From NCBI RefSeq assembly GCF_003892345.1, contig NZ_RRUE01000001.1, positions 465,008-529,007 of the forward strand: 64,000 nt of DNA, written 5' to 3'. The translations under genes were made by a program, and so were the position numbers. This document shows, piece after piece, positions 33,094-42,725 of this stretch; within the stretch, counting starts at the first letter, position 1; every line of letters begins with the position of its first letter. This stretch comes from Lautropia dentalis (GTDB lineage: Bacteria > Pseudomonadota > Gammaproteobacteria > Burkholderiales > Burkholderiaceae_E). The notes below the pieces were generated by a model. The model was given only the letters and a program-made list of their open reading frames with translations. It was not told the DNA's origin and did not search any database.

Positions 33094-33289
33094 TCGCCCG
33101 GTTTCGTGATGCCGGTACGTCCGGCCGTGCCCTGTTCCGGTGATGTTCCGGTTCTGGCGGCCGGCTTGCCGGACTGATACGGGGCCGTTCTTTCTCCGGG
33201 TAGAATCCGGACCAGCATGTTCTGGCCATTGCCCCGGCATGCCCTGATGTGCGGGTGTGCTGGGGCCATCGTTTTTCTGAGGGGGTCAC

Positions 33290-34531
33290 ATGAAACGAAG
33301 GCAGTTCATTCAGGCGGGTGCCGGTGCTTCACTGGCCATGATGATGGCAGAGGTGATGGGGGAGTCCCGGGAGAAGGGGGCCGAGCTGCCGCCCTGGGCG
33401 TCGGCACGCATGTCGAAGTCGTCGGAGGGGCTTTATTCGCCGACACGCCATGTGTTTGCGGCGGACCGCTTCAGCAATTTCATCAGTGTGACTGACATCG
33501 TGAGCGGGGCTCACGTGACAACGCTGGATTTCGGCATTCGTCCGCATGTGATGGAGATGTCGCGCGATTCTTCGATGATGGCGGTGGGCTCGCCCGAGTC
33601 GAAGTGGATGTACTTCATGGATCTGCGCACGCTCAAACGCCAGCGTGTGGATCTGCCCTCGCCGCTGTTCCAGATGTTCTTCGTGCCGCAGAGCACACTG
33701 GTGGCCGTGGCCCTGCGCGACCAGGTGGGGATGATCGACTACAGCGATTTTTCGGTGCGCATCTTCCCGCGCCGTTTCGATTCCGACCAGCGGCAGGCGC
33801 TGCTCAACACCTATTATTCGCTGCTGTTCAGCTCGTTTTCGAAGTCGTTCTGGGTGCTGGACGAGGACAGACCCTTCATCTATCACAAGGATGGTGACAG
33901 CAAGTCGGACGATGACTGGCGCACCATCGACCTGTCGAAGCACATCGGCAGTGGTTCCGGGCTGGGCATCGGCGTGGCCAGTACGGAAGACGATCTGCTG
34001 GCCATCACCACCGACGATGGTTCGGAGGGGCTGGTCTATTTTCCGCAGCAGGACCGGATACTGAGTACGGGGCCGATGCGTACGGTGGGCACGACGAACG
34101 AGCCGATGATCATGCCCTACATCGATGCGTACACGCAGCACGTGATCTTTGCGGATGTGCAGGGCAATGTGGCGCTGTTCGACCTGAAGAAGGGCGACGA
34201 GAAGCCGCAGCGCTTCACGGTGGACTTTTCGCCGCGCTTCATCCGCACGGGCTGGCTGGAAAGCACATGGATTCTGGCGGGCGACAAGGGCATCATGTTC
34301 CAGTCGTTCGACGATCCGTCCGACCGGCGGATCGACCGCTTCCGGCCGGAGATCATGAGCGTCTGGGTGACGGGCGACAGCAAGACGGCGCTGTATTCGC
34401 TGGACGAATGGGCGCCGCAGATCTTCCGTTACGACATCCGCACGCGCAGGAAGCTCAAGCCCATCCGGGTGCGCGGCGTGACCATGCCGGCCATGCTGCG
34501 GATGGGCAGCAACAACAGTATCTGCTACTGA
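33290..34531 (+). CDS. Tat-exported beta-propeller protein of unknown function
   Basis: A 413-aa protein. The N-terminus MKRRQFIQAGAGASLAMMMAEVM has the twin-arginine pattern (RRQFI), implying export of a folded, perhaps cofactor-bearing protein. The body is made of repeating beta-blade-like units with short WD/YVTN-type patterns (VFAADRFSNFISVTDIVSGAHVTTLDFG, RPHVMEMSRDSSMMAVGSPESKWMYFMDLRTLKR, and similar). It lacks the c-type haem motif CXXCH and I see no canonical haem d1 ligand set. Last gene of the nirK-sco-PCuAC cluster, same strand, 197 bp after PCuAC. A role in nitrite reductase assembly or electron transfer is a guess from position. Confidence 0.65.
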   Translation: MKRRQFIQAGAGASLAMMMAEVMGESREKGAELPPWASARMSKSSEGLYSPTRHVFAADRFSNFISVTDIVSGAHVTTLDFGIRPHVMEMSRDSSMMAVGSPESKWMYFMDLRTLKRQRVDLPSPLFQMFFVPQSTLVAVALRDQVGMIDYSDFSVRIFPRRFDSDQRQALLNTYYSLLFSSFSKSFWVLDEDRPFIYHKDGDSKSDDDWRTIDLSKHIGSGSGLGIGVASTEDDLLAITTDDGSEGLVYFPQQDRILSTGPMRTVGTTNEPMIMPYIDAYTQHVIFADVQGNVALFDLKKGDEKPQRFTVDFSPRFIRTGWLESTWILAGDKGIMFQSFDDPSDRRIDRFRPEIMSVWVTGDSKTALYSLDEWAPQIFRYDIRTRRKLKPIRVRGVTMPAMLRMGSNNSICY

Positions 34532-34660
34532 GTGTGTTCAGGGCCTGCCATCGCAGGCCCGGGCGGGGACTGGCTGGTTCCTGCTGGCGGCCGGCCGGTG
34601 TGACAGCTCTGTATGGGCTGGTCATGGCTGGCTGTTCGGGGGCGGTGCCCAGGTAGGGGT

Positions 34661-35335
34661 TCAGGCCAGGCCCTGCAGCAGGGCATGGAAGTCGGCCACC
34701 GAGCTGACGAGGTGGTCGGCCCCCCAGTTGGCGGCTTCGGCGGGGTTGCAGTAGCCGTAGGCGGCGGCAATGGTGGTCATGCCCACGGCCCGGCCAGCCA
34801 GGATGTCCCGCTGGTCGTCGCCGATGTAGATGCACTGCTTGCCCGTCAGGCCGGTTTCCTTCAGGGCGCGCTGCATGAGGTCGGGGGCCGGTTTGGGCCG
34901 GGGGGCCGAGTCGCCTCCGAAGGCGAGTACGGCGCGATGGCTGAGGTCCAGCCGGTCCATCAGGCTGTGGACCAGATATTCGAGCTTGTTCGAGATGACA
35001 CCCCAGCGGATCTGCCGGGCCTCCAGCCAGGCCAGCAGGTCGGTCATGCCGGGAAAGAGCCGGGTGTGGGAGGCAATGCTTTTCTCGTAGCGGGTGAGGA
35101 ACTCGGTGCGCAGGGCAGGGTAGTCGGGGTCGTCGGTGGTGGCGCCCAGGCCGATGTGCAGCAGGCCCCGCGAGCCGGCAGAGGCAAAGGGGCGGTACTC
35201 TTCGAGCGGCAGCGGCTTGAGGCCGCGGGCCTCGCGCATGGCATTGACGGGAGCGGCCAGGTCGTCGGCGGTGTCGGCAAGCGTCCCGTCGAGGTCGAAG
35301 AAGACGGCGGCGGGCAGGGTTTTGAGCTGTGGCAT
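34661..35335 (-). CDS. gph: phosphoglycolate phosphatase (HAD family)
   Basis: HAD-superfamily hydrolase of about 224 aa that dephosphorylates 2-phosphoglycolate, a product of DNA repair. All four motifs are visible: DLDGTLADT near the N-terminus, VISNK, the Lys of PRPKPAPDLM, and IGDDQRDILAGRAVGM. I chose ATG 35335 because it begins close to motif I; GTG at 35368 in the same frame is possible, and neither has a clear ribosome site. It lies downstream of ubiG on the same strand, the conserved ompA-ubiG-gph order of Burkholderiales. Confidence 0.88.
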   Translation of the reverse strand: MPQLKTLPAAVFFDLDGTLADTADDLAAPVNAMREARGLKPLPLEEYRPFASAGSRGLLHIGLGATTDDPDYPALRTEFLTRYEKSIASHTRLFPGMTDLLAWLEARQIRWGVISNKLEYLVHSLMDRLDLSHRAVLAFGGDSAPRPKPAPDLMQRALKETGLTGKQCIYIGDDQRDILAGRAVGMTTIAAAYGYCNPAEAANWGADHLVSSVADFHALLQGLA

Positions 35336-35504
35336 GAGGTACTGCAGGGAGGAGGAAACGGAAGACACAGGGGCTGCCGGCTGGCGGCAACCGTGAAGCG
35401 TGGTCGCTGCCGGACAGTGCAGGGCCAGGGCCTGTCACATGCGATGCGGGGGCGCCGGGCAGGGCGGACCCTTGTGGGGGGATTGCCGGGAGGCTGGGGC
35501 GCAA

Positions 35505-36245
35505 TCAGGCCGGTTTGCGGAACGAGGCCATGTAGTTGACGGCCACGTCGCTGGGCGTGAGGCTGTACTGCTGGGTGATGGGGTTGTACACCAGCCCCAT
35601 GAATGCCTGCAGTTCCAGGCCGGCCTGTCGGGCCATGCGGGCCATTTCGGCGGGGCGGATGAACTTGTTGAAGTCGTGGGTGCCCCGGGGCAGCATCTTG
35701 AGGATGTATTCGGCGCCGGCAATGGCAAACAGCCACGATTTGGGGTTGCGGTTGAGGGTGGACAGCAGCACGGTGCCGCCCGGTCTGGCCAGCTGGCTGC
35801 AGGCGCGGATGACGGAGGCCGGGTCGGGGACGTGTTCGAGCATTTCCATGCACACCACGACATCGAAGTGGTCAGGCTGACGGGCCGCCAGGTCTTCGAC
35901 GGCAATTTTTTCGTACTGGGCCGGAACGCCGCTTTCGAGGGCGTGCAGCCGCGCCACCTGCAGGGACTTGTCGGCCAGGTCCACGCCCAGGGTGCTGGCC
36001 GGGCCGCTGCTGGCCAGGGCCTCGGTGAGGATGCCGCCGCCGCAGCCCACGTCCACGACGTTCAGGCCCGTGAGGCTGCCGCCGGCCTGTTCGATGATCC
36101 AGCCCAGCCGCAGCGGGTTGATGTCGTGCAGGGGCTTGAATTCGCTGTTGGGGTCCCACCAGCGCGAGGCGAGAACCTGGAACTTGTCCAGTTCGGCCTG
36201 GTCGACGTTGGTGCGGCTGGCCGGGGCGGGGGACAGGGCTGTCAT
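35505..36245 (-). CDS. ubiG: ubiquinone biosynthesis O-methyltransferase UbiG
   Basis: A 246-aa class I SAM-dependent methyltransferase catalysing both O-methylations of ubiquinone biosynthesis. Hallmarks: NVDQAELDKFQVLASRWWDPNSEFKPLHDINPLRLGWI, SAM motif I VVDVGCGGGILTEALA, CMEMLEHVPDP, and STLNRNPKSWLFAIAGAEYILKMLPRGTHDF. The start ATG at 36245 fits homologues; no strong ribosome site is seen. Sits between ompA and gph on the minus strand. Confidence 0.94.
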   Translation of the reverse strand: MTALSPAPASRTNVDQAELDKFQVLASRWWDPNSEFKPLHDINPLRLGWIIEQAGGSLTGLNVVDVGCGGGILTEALASSGPASTLGVDLADKSLQVARLHALESGVPAQYEKIAVEDLAARQPDHFDVVVCMEMLEHVPDPASVIRACSQLARPGGTVLLSTLNRNPKSWLFAIAGAEYILKMLPRGTHDFNKFIRPAEMARMARQAGLELQAFMGLVYNPITQQYSLTPSDVAVNYMASFRKPA

Positions 36246-36568
36246 GGCAGTGGTGTCGTGATGGAGTGTGGGCGGCGTCAGGGTGCGCGCCTGGCCCGTG
36301 GTTGCGGGGCAGGGGCGCAGGCCATGGCGGCCGGCCTGAACGGAGGGGCGCAGCCGGGTGACTGCAGCAGTTGTGGGTATTTTACGCCGGGTGCTGGCGT
36401 GGGCTGTGTGTGCCGCGTACAGATCATCCTCCCGGGGGCTGGGGGCTTGCATCGGTGTGCGGGAGGGCTGCCGACCGGGGAGGCATGGTACGGCCGCGCG
36501 ACGGCTGGAGGCGGTGTGGTCGGGGCAGTGCAGCCAGGCGTGTGGTGCAACCGGCACTGGTTGCAGCC

Positions 36569-36632
36569 GGTGTGTGATGCAGCTGGTGTGTGATGCAGCT
36601 GGTGTGTGGTATGGCCGGTGTGTGGTATGGCC
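36569..36632. repeat. four tandem 16-bp repeats in an A-A-B-B pattern
   Basis: GGTGTGTGATGCAGCT occurs twice (36569-36584, 36585-36600) and then GGTGTGTGGTATGGCC twice (36601-36616, 36617-36632). The two types share their first eight bases. Degenerate relatives extend left to about 36510. The array sits in the 485-bp gap between ubiG and ompA, just beyond the ompA terminator; the rest of this gap holds no gene that I can support. Confidence 0.85.
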
Positions 36633-36652
36633 GGAGGAATGGGGCAGGCAAC

Positions 36653-36718
36653 AAAAAAGCCACCACGGTGTTACCCATGATGGCTTCTTTCCCACCAGGA
36701 GCCCGCCGGAGCGGGCTC
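36653..36718 (-). terminator. double hairpin terminator of ompA
   Basis: On the minus strand, 12 bp after the ompA stop, a perfect stem GAGCCCGC/GCGGGCTC with a 4-nt loop (36699-36718) is followed by a second stem, AAGCCATCA pairing with TGGTGGCTT, whose 3' side runs into six T (36653-36686). The second hairpin is a classic Rho-independent terminator. Confidence 0.85.
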
Positions 36719-36730
36719 TGCGGATGTGGC

Positions 36731-37393
36731 TTACTGCATGACCTGCCGGCTGCCGACCACTTCGATTTCCACGCGACGGTTTTTCGCGCGGCCATCCTTG
36801 GTCTTGTTGCTGGCGATCGGCTGGGCTTCGCCCTTGCCTTCGGTGTAGACCCGGTTGGCTTCGACGCCCTTGCTGACCAGATAGGCCTTGACCGCTTCTG
36901 CACGGCGAACCGACAGACGCTGGTTGTAGGCATCATTACCGACGCTGTCGGTGTGGCCAACGGCAACGATCACTTCCAGGGCAACGCCGTCGAGCTGGCC
37001 GACGATGTCATCCAGTTTCTGTTTGCCCTCATCCTTCAGGACAGCCTTGTCGAAGCCGAAGAAGGTATCGGCTGCGAAGGAGACTTTTTCACTGGTGGGT
37101 TGAGGTGCTGCCGGGGGAGGCGGCGGGGGAGGCGGCGGCGGCGGGGGAGGCGGCGGAGGCGCCTTCGGCACCAGGTCCGGATCACATTCGACGATGGCCT
37201 GCGAAGCCTTGAAGCCCCTGTCGTGGTAGCACGTGTTGAACTTGTTGGTTACCACACCACCGTCACGCGAGGTGACGTAGCCAGTATCGTTCTGATCGGC
37301 TGTGATGTCAGGGCCCTTCCCCCCGCTGCCTGTAGCGCAGGCGGCGAGCAGCGCTGTCGCAGCCAATGCGCCAAGCTTGACCGATTTTTTCAT
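36731..37393 (-). CDS. ompA: OmpA-family peptidoglycan-associated outer membrane lipoprotein
   Basis: A 220-aa protein with a lipoprotein signal (MKKSVKLGALAATALLAAC, lipobox LAAC) followed by a short unique region, a run of sixteen or so prolines, and a C-terminal OmpA-like peptidoglycan-binding domain (FFGFDKAVLKDEGKQKLDDIV, VGHTDSVGNDAYNQRLSVRRAEAVKAYLVSKGV, GKGEAQPIASNKTKDGRAKNRRVEIEV). It anchors the outer membrane to the cell wall. There is no beta-barrel, as in the short OmpA of Bordetella and relatives. AGGAG lies before the ATG at 37393. Divergent from gyrA. Confidence 0.92.
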   Translation of the reverse strand: MKKSVKLGALAATALLAACATGSGGKGPDITADQNDTGYVTSRDGGVVTNKFNTCYHDRGFKASQAIVECDPDLVPKAPPPPPPPPPPPPPPPPAAPQPTSEKVSFAADTFFGFDKAVLKDEGKQKLDDIVGQLDGVALEVIVAVGHTDSVGNDAYNQRLSVRRAEAVKAYLVSKGVEANRVYTEGKGEAQPIASNKTKDGRAKNRRVEIEVVGSRQVMQ

Positions 37394-38149
37394 GTTTCTC
37401 CTCTCGGTGAGACGACTCTCAGCTGAAAAACCAGCACCTTGACAAGGACGGTCTCTGGCATGGCCGGATTGTGACCCTGTGCAAAATGCAGTGAGCTTGC
37501 GTAAACCCGTCTGCCGGCATGAAACCCGCAGCTGGTGCAATGAGGAATACGCTTGACTCATTGTGCCATAGCAGCCTGTGGCACCGTATGGGCTTTGGCG
37601 TGTTCCGCGACGCTGGTGGCCGGAATTGTCGCTTGAGCGCAACATATCGGGCACCGAGTGTTGGCTTTGTGGCGCGCCGGGGGTGTTGAAGGGCTGGTGG
37701 CTCTGCCGGGCAGGTGAACGGAAGCGCCTGACGGGGAGGGGAGCGGGGAACGCGAGAGGGGGTACGGGAGGAATGGCGGGAGAGAGATGACGAGAGAAAG
37801 ATGAAGGGATGGGACAACCGGGCGAGGGATGACGGGCGGATTCCGTGGCCGCCAGGGAGCGGGCGCAATGGGTGATGCCGGGCGAAACCGCTGGATGGGG
37901 CCTGGGCAGGGAGTGGTGTGGGTTTCTTGCCGATGGTGGCGCGGGCTTCAGGGTGCCCGGCGGAGTGCGGGACCGGATGGTCTAAAATCAGGGATTCTCT
38001 ATTGATGGCCGGGGCGTGTCGCCCGGGTTTTTTGTGGGCGCGGGGTCGTGCGCCCCTGGCGGGTGGTGCGCTCTGGTGCAGGCGTTGCAGGTCTGCGGCG
38101 GTGCACGTGCCGGCAGGGGGGATGGAACCGGCCGACGTTCTGGGATTCC
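37394..38149. other. ompA-gyrA divergent intergenic region
   Basis: 756 bp without a supportable gene. It must hold the ompA and gyrA promoters. On the plus strand TAAAAT (37983-37988) is a candidate gyrA -10, giving a leader of about 155 nt; its -35 is unclear. CAATGAG (37538-37544) and CTCATTG (37557-37563) form a 7-bp inverted repeat upstream of ompA, a possible operator. The stretch 37730-37830 is strongly purine-rich on the plus strand. Confidence 0.4.
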
Positions 38150-40861
38150 ATGGATCAGGATCAGGATCAATTCGCCAAAGAGACGGTACCGATCAGTCTC
38201 GAGCAGGAGATGAAGCGCTCCTTCCTCGATTACGCGATGAGCGTGATCGTGGGGCGGGCACTGCCGGATGTGCGTGACGGCTTGAAGCCCGTGCACCGCC
38301 GGGTGCTCTACGCCATGCACGAGCTGAACAACGTCTGGAACCGTCCCTATCTGAAGTCGGCCCGCGTGGTGGGCGATGTGATGGGTAAGTATCACCCGCA
38401 CGGCGACTCCGCGATCTACGACACGGTGGTGCGAATGGCGCAGGATTTCTCGCTGCGCTATACGCTGGTCGATGGCCAGGGCAACTTCGGTTCGGTGGAC
38501 GGCGACCCGCCGGCGGCCATGCGTTACACCGAGATCCGCCTGCGCAAGATTGCCGGCGAGATGGTGGCCGACATCGACAAGGACACGGTGGACTACGGGC
38601 CGAACTACGATGGCTCCACCACCGAGCCGCTGGTGCTGCCGGCCCGGATTCCCAATCTGCTGATCAACGGCAGTACCGGCATTGCGGTGGCGATGGCCAC
38701 CAACATTCCGCCGCACAATCTGCACGAAGTGGTGGCGGCCTGCCTGCTGCTGCTCGAGAACCCGGACGCGTCGATCGATGAGCTGATCGAGAAGATCCCG
38801 GCGCCGGACTTTCCCACCGGAGCGCTGATCTATGGCGTGGCCGGGGTGCGCGAGGGCTATCGTACCGGCCGTGGCCGGGTGGTGATGCGCGCCCGCACGC
38901 ACTTCGAGGACATGGACAAGGCGGGCAACCGCCAGGCGATCATCGTCGACGAGATCCCCTATCAGGTCAACAAGGCGGTGCTGCAGCAGAAGATCGCCGA
39001 GCTGGTCAACGAGAAGAAGATCGAGGGCATTTCCGACATCCGCGACGAGTCCGACAAGCAGGGCATGCGGGTGGTGATCGAACTCAAGCGCGGCGAGAAC
39101 GCCGAGGTGGTGCTGAACAACCTGTTCAAGCTGACGCAGCTGCAGGACAGTTTCGGCATCAACATGGTGGCGCTGGTCGATGGCCAGCCGCGGCTGCTGA
39201 ACCTGAAGCAGGTGCTGGAGGCCTTCCTGGCGCACCGGCGCGAGGTGGTGACGCGGCGTACCGTGTACGAGCTGAACCGGGCGCGCGAGCGGGGTCACAT
39301 TCTGGAAGGTCTGGCGGTGGCCGTGGTGAACGTGGACGAGATGATCGAGCTGATCAAGACCTCGCCCACGCCGCCGGTGGCCAAGGAACGGCTGCTGGCC
39401 CGTACCTGGGCGGCCGGTATTGCGGCCGAGATGGTCGAGCGCGCGGCCGGCGATGCCTCGGCGCTGCGGCCGGCCGGCATCATGCCGCCCAATGCGGGGC
39501 TGCAGCCCGACGGGTCGTACCAGCTGTCGGAGGTGCAGGCGGGCGAGATTCTGCAGATGCGCCTGCAGCGGCTGACCGGGTTGGAGCAGGAAAAGATCGT
39601 CAGCGAGTACCGCGAGGTGGTGGACCGCATTCTGGACCTGCTGGACATTCTGGCCAAGCCGGCGCGCATCACGGCCATCATCCGCGACGAGCTGGTGGCG
39701 GTGGAAACCGAGTTCGGCGGCCCTGACAAGGATCCGCGCCGCTCGCAGATCGAGCTGAATGCCAGCGAGATCGACGTGGAAGACCTGATCACGCCGCAGG
39801 ACATGGTGGTGACGCTGTCCAATTCCGGCTACATCAAGTCGCAGCCGCTGTCCGAGTACCGGGCGCAGCGCCGCGGTGGCCGGGGCAAGCAGGCGGCCAG
39901 CACGAAGGACGACGACTGGGTCGACCAGCTGTTCATTGCCAACACGCACGACACCATTCTGTGCTTCTCCGACCGGGGCCGGGTGTACTGGCTGAAGGTG
40001 TGGGAGGTGCCGCAGGGGTCGCGGGCTTCACGTGGCCGGCCGATCGTCAACATGTTCCCGCTGGCCGACAACGAGAAGATCACGGTGGTGCTGCCGGTCA
40101 GGACCTTCGACGACGACCACTTCGTGTTCATGGCCACCAGCCTGGGGACGGTGAAGAAGACGGCGCTGTCCGACTTCTCCAACCCGCGCAAGGCAGGCAT
40201 CATCGCGGTGGATCTGGACGAGGGCGACTACCTGATCGGTGCGGCCGTGACGCACGGCAGTCACGATGTGATGCTGTTCTCCGACGCTGGCAAGGCGGTG
40301 CGCTTCCTGGAGACGGACGTGCGGGCGATGGGCCGCACGGCCCGTGGCGTGCGTGGCATGGCGCTGGAAGACGGCCAGAAGGTGATTGCGATGCTGGTGG
40401 CCGATGTGGCCGACGGCGAGCACCGCTCGGTGCTGACGGCCACCGAGAATGGCTATGGCAAGCGCACGCCGCTGATCGAGCACACGCGTCATGGCCGTGG
40501 CACGAAGGGCATGATTGCCATCCAGGCGTCCGAGCGCAACGGCAAGATGGTGGCCGCCATTCTGGTGGAGAAGGGTGACGAGATCATGCTGATCACCACC
40601 GGCGGGGTGCTGGTGCGCACGCGGGTGGATGAAATCCGCGAGATGGGCCGTGCCACCCAGGGCGTGACGCTGATCGGCGTGGAAGACGACGATACGCTGT
40701 CGCGCGTGCAGCGCGTGGTGGGCTCCGATTCTCCCGAAATGCTCGCGGCAGTGGGCGAGGCCGTGGCAGGCGATGAGCCGGCCGCGGCGGATGACGCCAC
40801 GGGTGCAGATGCCGACGGGGGCGCTTCGCCCGATGACGGTGGGGAGGCTGCCGACGACTGA
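38150..40861 (+). CDS. gyrA: DNA gyrase subunit A
   Basis: A 903-aa type II topoisomerase subunit that cuts and rejoins DNA during negative supercoiling. N-terminal [41 protein letters not shown], the quinolone-resistance region [17 protein letters not shown] with Ser87 and Asp91 (wild-type equivalents of E. coli Ser83 and Asp87), and the catalytic Tyr in [10 protein letters not shown]. The C-terminal beta-pinwheel includes the GyrA box QRRGGRGK. The acidic C-terminal tail ends in DDGGEAADD. The start ATG at 38150 agrees with homologues. Sequence predicts no target-site fluoroquinolone resistance. Confidence 0.98.
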   Translation: MDQDQDQFAKETVPISLEQEMKRSFLDYAMSVIVGRALPDVRDGLKPVHRRVLYAMHELNNVWNRPYLKSARVVGDVMGKYHPHGDSAIYDTVVRMAQDFSLRYTLVDGQGNFGSVDGDPPAAMRYTEIRLRKIAGEMVADIDKDTVDYGPNYDGSTTEPLVLPARIPNLLINGSTGIAVAMATNIPPHNLHEVVAACLLLLENPDASIDELIEKIPAPDFPTGALIYGVAGVREGYRTGRGRVVMRARTHFEDMDKAGNRQAIIVDEIPYQVNKAVLQQKIAELVNEKKIEGISDIRDESDKQGMRVVIELKRGENAEVVLNNLFKLTQLQDSFGINMVALVDGQPRLLNLKQVLEAFLAHRREVVTRRTVYELNRARERGHILEGLAVAVVNVDEMIELIKTSPTPPVAKERLLARTWAAGIAAEMVERAAGDASALRPAGIMPPNAGLQPDGSYQLSEVQAGEILQMRLQRLTGLEQEKIVSEYREVVDRILDLLDILAKPARITAIIRDELVAVETEFGGPDKDPRRSQIELNASEIDVEDLITPQDMVVTLSNSGYIKSQPLSEYRAQRRGGRGKQAASTKDDDWVDQLFIANTHDTILCFSDRGRVYWLKVWEVPQGSRASRGRPIVNMFPLADNEKITVVLPVRTFDDDHFVFMATSLGTVKKTALSDFSNPRKAGIIAVDLDEGDYLIGAAVTHGSHDVMLFSDAGKAVRFLETDVRAMGRTARGVRGMALEDGQKVIAMLVADVADGEHRSVLTATENGYGKRTPLIEHTRHGRGTKGMIAIQASERNGKMVAAILVEKGDEIMLITTGGVLVRTRVDEIREMGRATQGVTLIGVEDDDTLSRVQRVVGSDSPEMLAAVGEAVAGDEPAAADDATGADADGGASPDDGGEAADD

Positions 40862-40877
40862 CCGGCCGGCAAAAACA

Positions 40878-40914
40878 CATGGCCCGCTCCCTGTGGACAC
40901 GGGGGCGGGCCATG
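40878..40914 (-). terminator. hairpin between gyrA and the small exported protein
   Basis: A perfect 10-bp stem, CATGGCCCGC (40878-40887) with GCGGGCCATG (40905-40914). On the minus strand it is followed by TGTTTTT, so it should terminate the small minus-strand gene; on the plus strand, after gyrA, no T-run follows, so it may act only weakly there. Confidence 0.7.
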
Positions 40915-40948
40915 CGGGTGCCTGCGGCAGCAGGCGTGATTCAGGGGG

Positions 40949-41278
40949 TCAGAGGACCGGCGGCTCGTTGCGGCGCTTGACCAGCACGCAGATCATCAGC
41001 AGCACGCCCACGAGGCCATAGGCGACCGAGGGCATGGCACCTTCGTCGGCTGCCACGGCAGCGGGCGAGGAGGCAGCGTCCGTGGGGCTGGTTACCTGTG
41101 CGAGGCGGATGTTGCCGTCGTCGAGGGCCGGGCGATGCCCGGTCAGGCCGGGCTGGGTGGCTGCGGTGAGTTCGTGGGTCCGGATGGCTTCAGTAGGGGC
41201 CCCATCGTGGGCCAGAACGGCCTGACTGAAAGCCAGCAAACCGGCGAAGACGGCAGTGACAGGCAGTGTGTTTTTCAT
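40949..41278 (-). CDS. small exported single-pass membrane protein, unknown function
   Basis: A 109-aa protein with an N-terminal signal sequence (MKNTLPVTAVFAGLLAFSQAVLAHD), a hydrophilic middle rich in Ala, Thr and Pro, and one C-terminal transmembrane helix (VAYGLVGVLLMICVLV) followed by KRR. I do not recognise a family. The start is set by the signal peptide; no ribosome site is obvious, and the frame is open to 41344. It is alone on the minus strand between gyrA and pheA. Confidence 0.6.
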   Translation of the reverse strand: MKNTLPVTAVFAGLLAFSQAVLAHDGAPTEAIRTHELTAATQPGLTGHRPALDDGNIRLAQVTSPTDAASSPAAVAADEGAMPSVAYGLVGVLLMICVLVKRRNEPPVL

Positions 41279-41564
41279 GACGGTCCGGGAAGGGTTCCAA
41301 TCATTTTCTTCCCGTCCGCCGAAAAAGGGTATGAATAACTGCACGTGATGTCGCGCTTGTTACAGTTCAGTTAAGGATCGCGGCAGAAAGGGTGCAGTGG
41401 TGAGCGGAATGTGGCGTATTTGCATCAGGCGCGCGTCGCATGATGGCGGGTGTGGCATACCTTTGATGCTGCGCAGCGGGCAGAATGCACGGTCGGGTAC
41501 GGGCCGGGCGACCGGTACGGCGTGCCGGTGATTTTTTGGGCAAGCATGCAGGAGAGAGGCAGAC

Positions 41565-42653
41565 ATGGCCGATGAACAGATCGAGGCGGTACGGCAGAGA
41601 ATCGATGCGCTGGATGCGCAGCTGCTGCAACTGGTGAACGAACGGGCAAGGCTTGCCCAGGAAATCGGCCATCTGAAGCAGGGGGCCAATGATGCGCCGG
41701 TGTACCGGCCCGAACGGGAGGCGATGATCATCCAGCGGCTGCAGCAGGCCAATCCGGGGCCGCTGCCCGGAGGGGCCGTGCGCGCCATCTGGCGCGAGCT
41801 GATGTCGGCCTGCCGCGGGCTGGAGCGGCCGTTGCGGGTGGCCTTTCTGGGCCCCTGGGGCACGTTCAGCGAGGCCGCCATGCGCCAGCGCTTTGGCGAT
41901 GCCGTCGAGGGGGTGCCCTGTGCGTCGATCGACGATGTGTTCCGGGTGAGCGAGTCCGGTACGGTGGACTTCGGCGTGGTGCCCATCGAGAATTCCACCG
42001 AGGGGTCGGTGACGCGCAGCCAGGACCTGTTCCTGAACACGCCGCTGCGCATTGCCAGCGAGATCACGGTGCCGGTGCGGCACGTGCTGATGTCGCGTTC
42101 GGGGCTGACGGCCGATGTGAAGAAGGTGGTGGCGCATCCGCAGGCGCTGGCGCAGTGCACCAACTGGCTGCAGCGCAACCTGCCGGATGTGGAGCTGATG
42201 CCGGTGTCCAGCAATGGCGAGGGCGCCCGGCTGGCGGCGGCCGACGGGTCGCTGGCGGCCATCGGCAGCGAGACGGCGCTGGCCCTCTACGATCTGGTGG
42301 CGGTGGCACACGCCATCCAGGACGACCCGATGAACCGGACGCGCTTCCTGGTGATCGGCATGCAGCAGGTCGCGCGCAGCGGCATGGACCAGACTTCGCT
42401 GATTCTGGGGGTGCCCGACCGTGCCGGGGCGCTGTACGAACTGATCGAACCGCTGTCGCGTCACGGGGTGACGATGAAGCGCTTCGAGTCGCGCCCGGCG
42501 AGGCAGGGCGGCTGGGAATACTATTTCTACATCGATCTGACCGGGCATCAGGATGATCCGGCGGTGGCGAAGGCGCTGATGGAGCTGAAGGACCGGTCGG
42601 CGTTCTTCCGGCTGCTGGGGTCGTATCCGTCGGAGCGGGCCACGGTGGGTTGA
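41565..42653 (+). CDS. pheA: bifunctional chorismate mutase/prephenate dehydratase (P-protein)
   Basis: A 362-aa phenylalanine-biosynthesis enzyme. Residues 1-90 form the AroQ chorismate mutase helix bundle (IDALDAQLLQLVNERARLAQEIGHLK), about 92-270 the prephenate dehydratase domain (VAFLGPWGTFSEAAM, FGVVPIENSTEGSVT, catalytic NRTRFLVIG), and the C-terminus an ACT regulatory domain (LGVPDRAGALYELIEPLSRHGVTMKRFESRP) that senses phenylalanine. AGGAGAG precedes the ATG. First of the pheA-hisC-tyrA group; the usual serC between gyrA and pheA is absent. Confidence 0.96.
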   Translation: MADEQIEAVRQRIDALDAQLLQLVNERARLAQEIGHLKQGANDAPVYRPEREAMIIQRLQQANPGPLPGGAVRAIWRELMSACRGLERPLRVAFLGPWGTFSEAAMRQRFGDAVEGVPCASIDDVFRVSESGTVDFGVVPIENSTEGSVTRSQDLFLNTPLRIASEITVPVRHVLMSRSGLTADVKKVVAHPQALAQCTNWLQRNLPDVELMPVSSNGEGARLAAADGSLAAIGSETALALYDLVAVAHAIQDDPMNRTRFLVIGMQQVARSGMDQTSLILGVPDRAGALYELIEPLSRHGVTMKRFESRPARQGGWEYYFYIDLTGHQDDPAVAKALMELKDRSAFFRLLGSYPSERATVG

Positions 42654-42725
42654 GTGAACCGGACGCGGTGTTGAGAAACGGCGCGTTCCGGCCGGGTTGG
42701 ATACTGCTGCAGGAGGGAAGACAGA

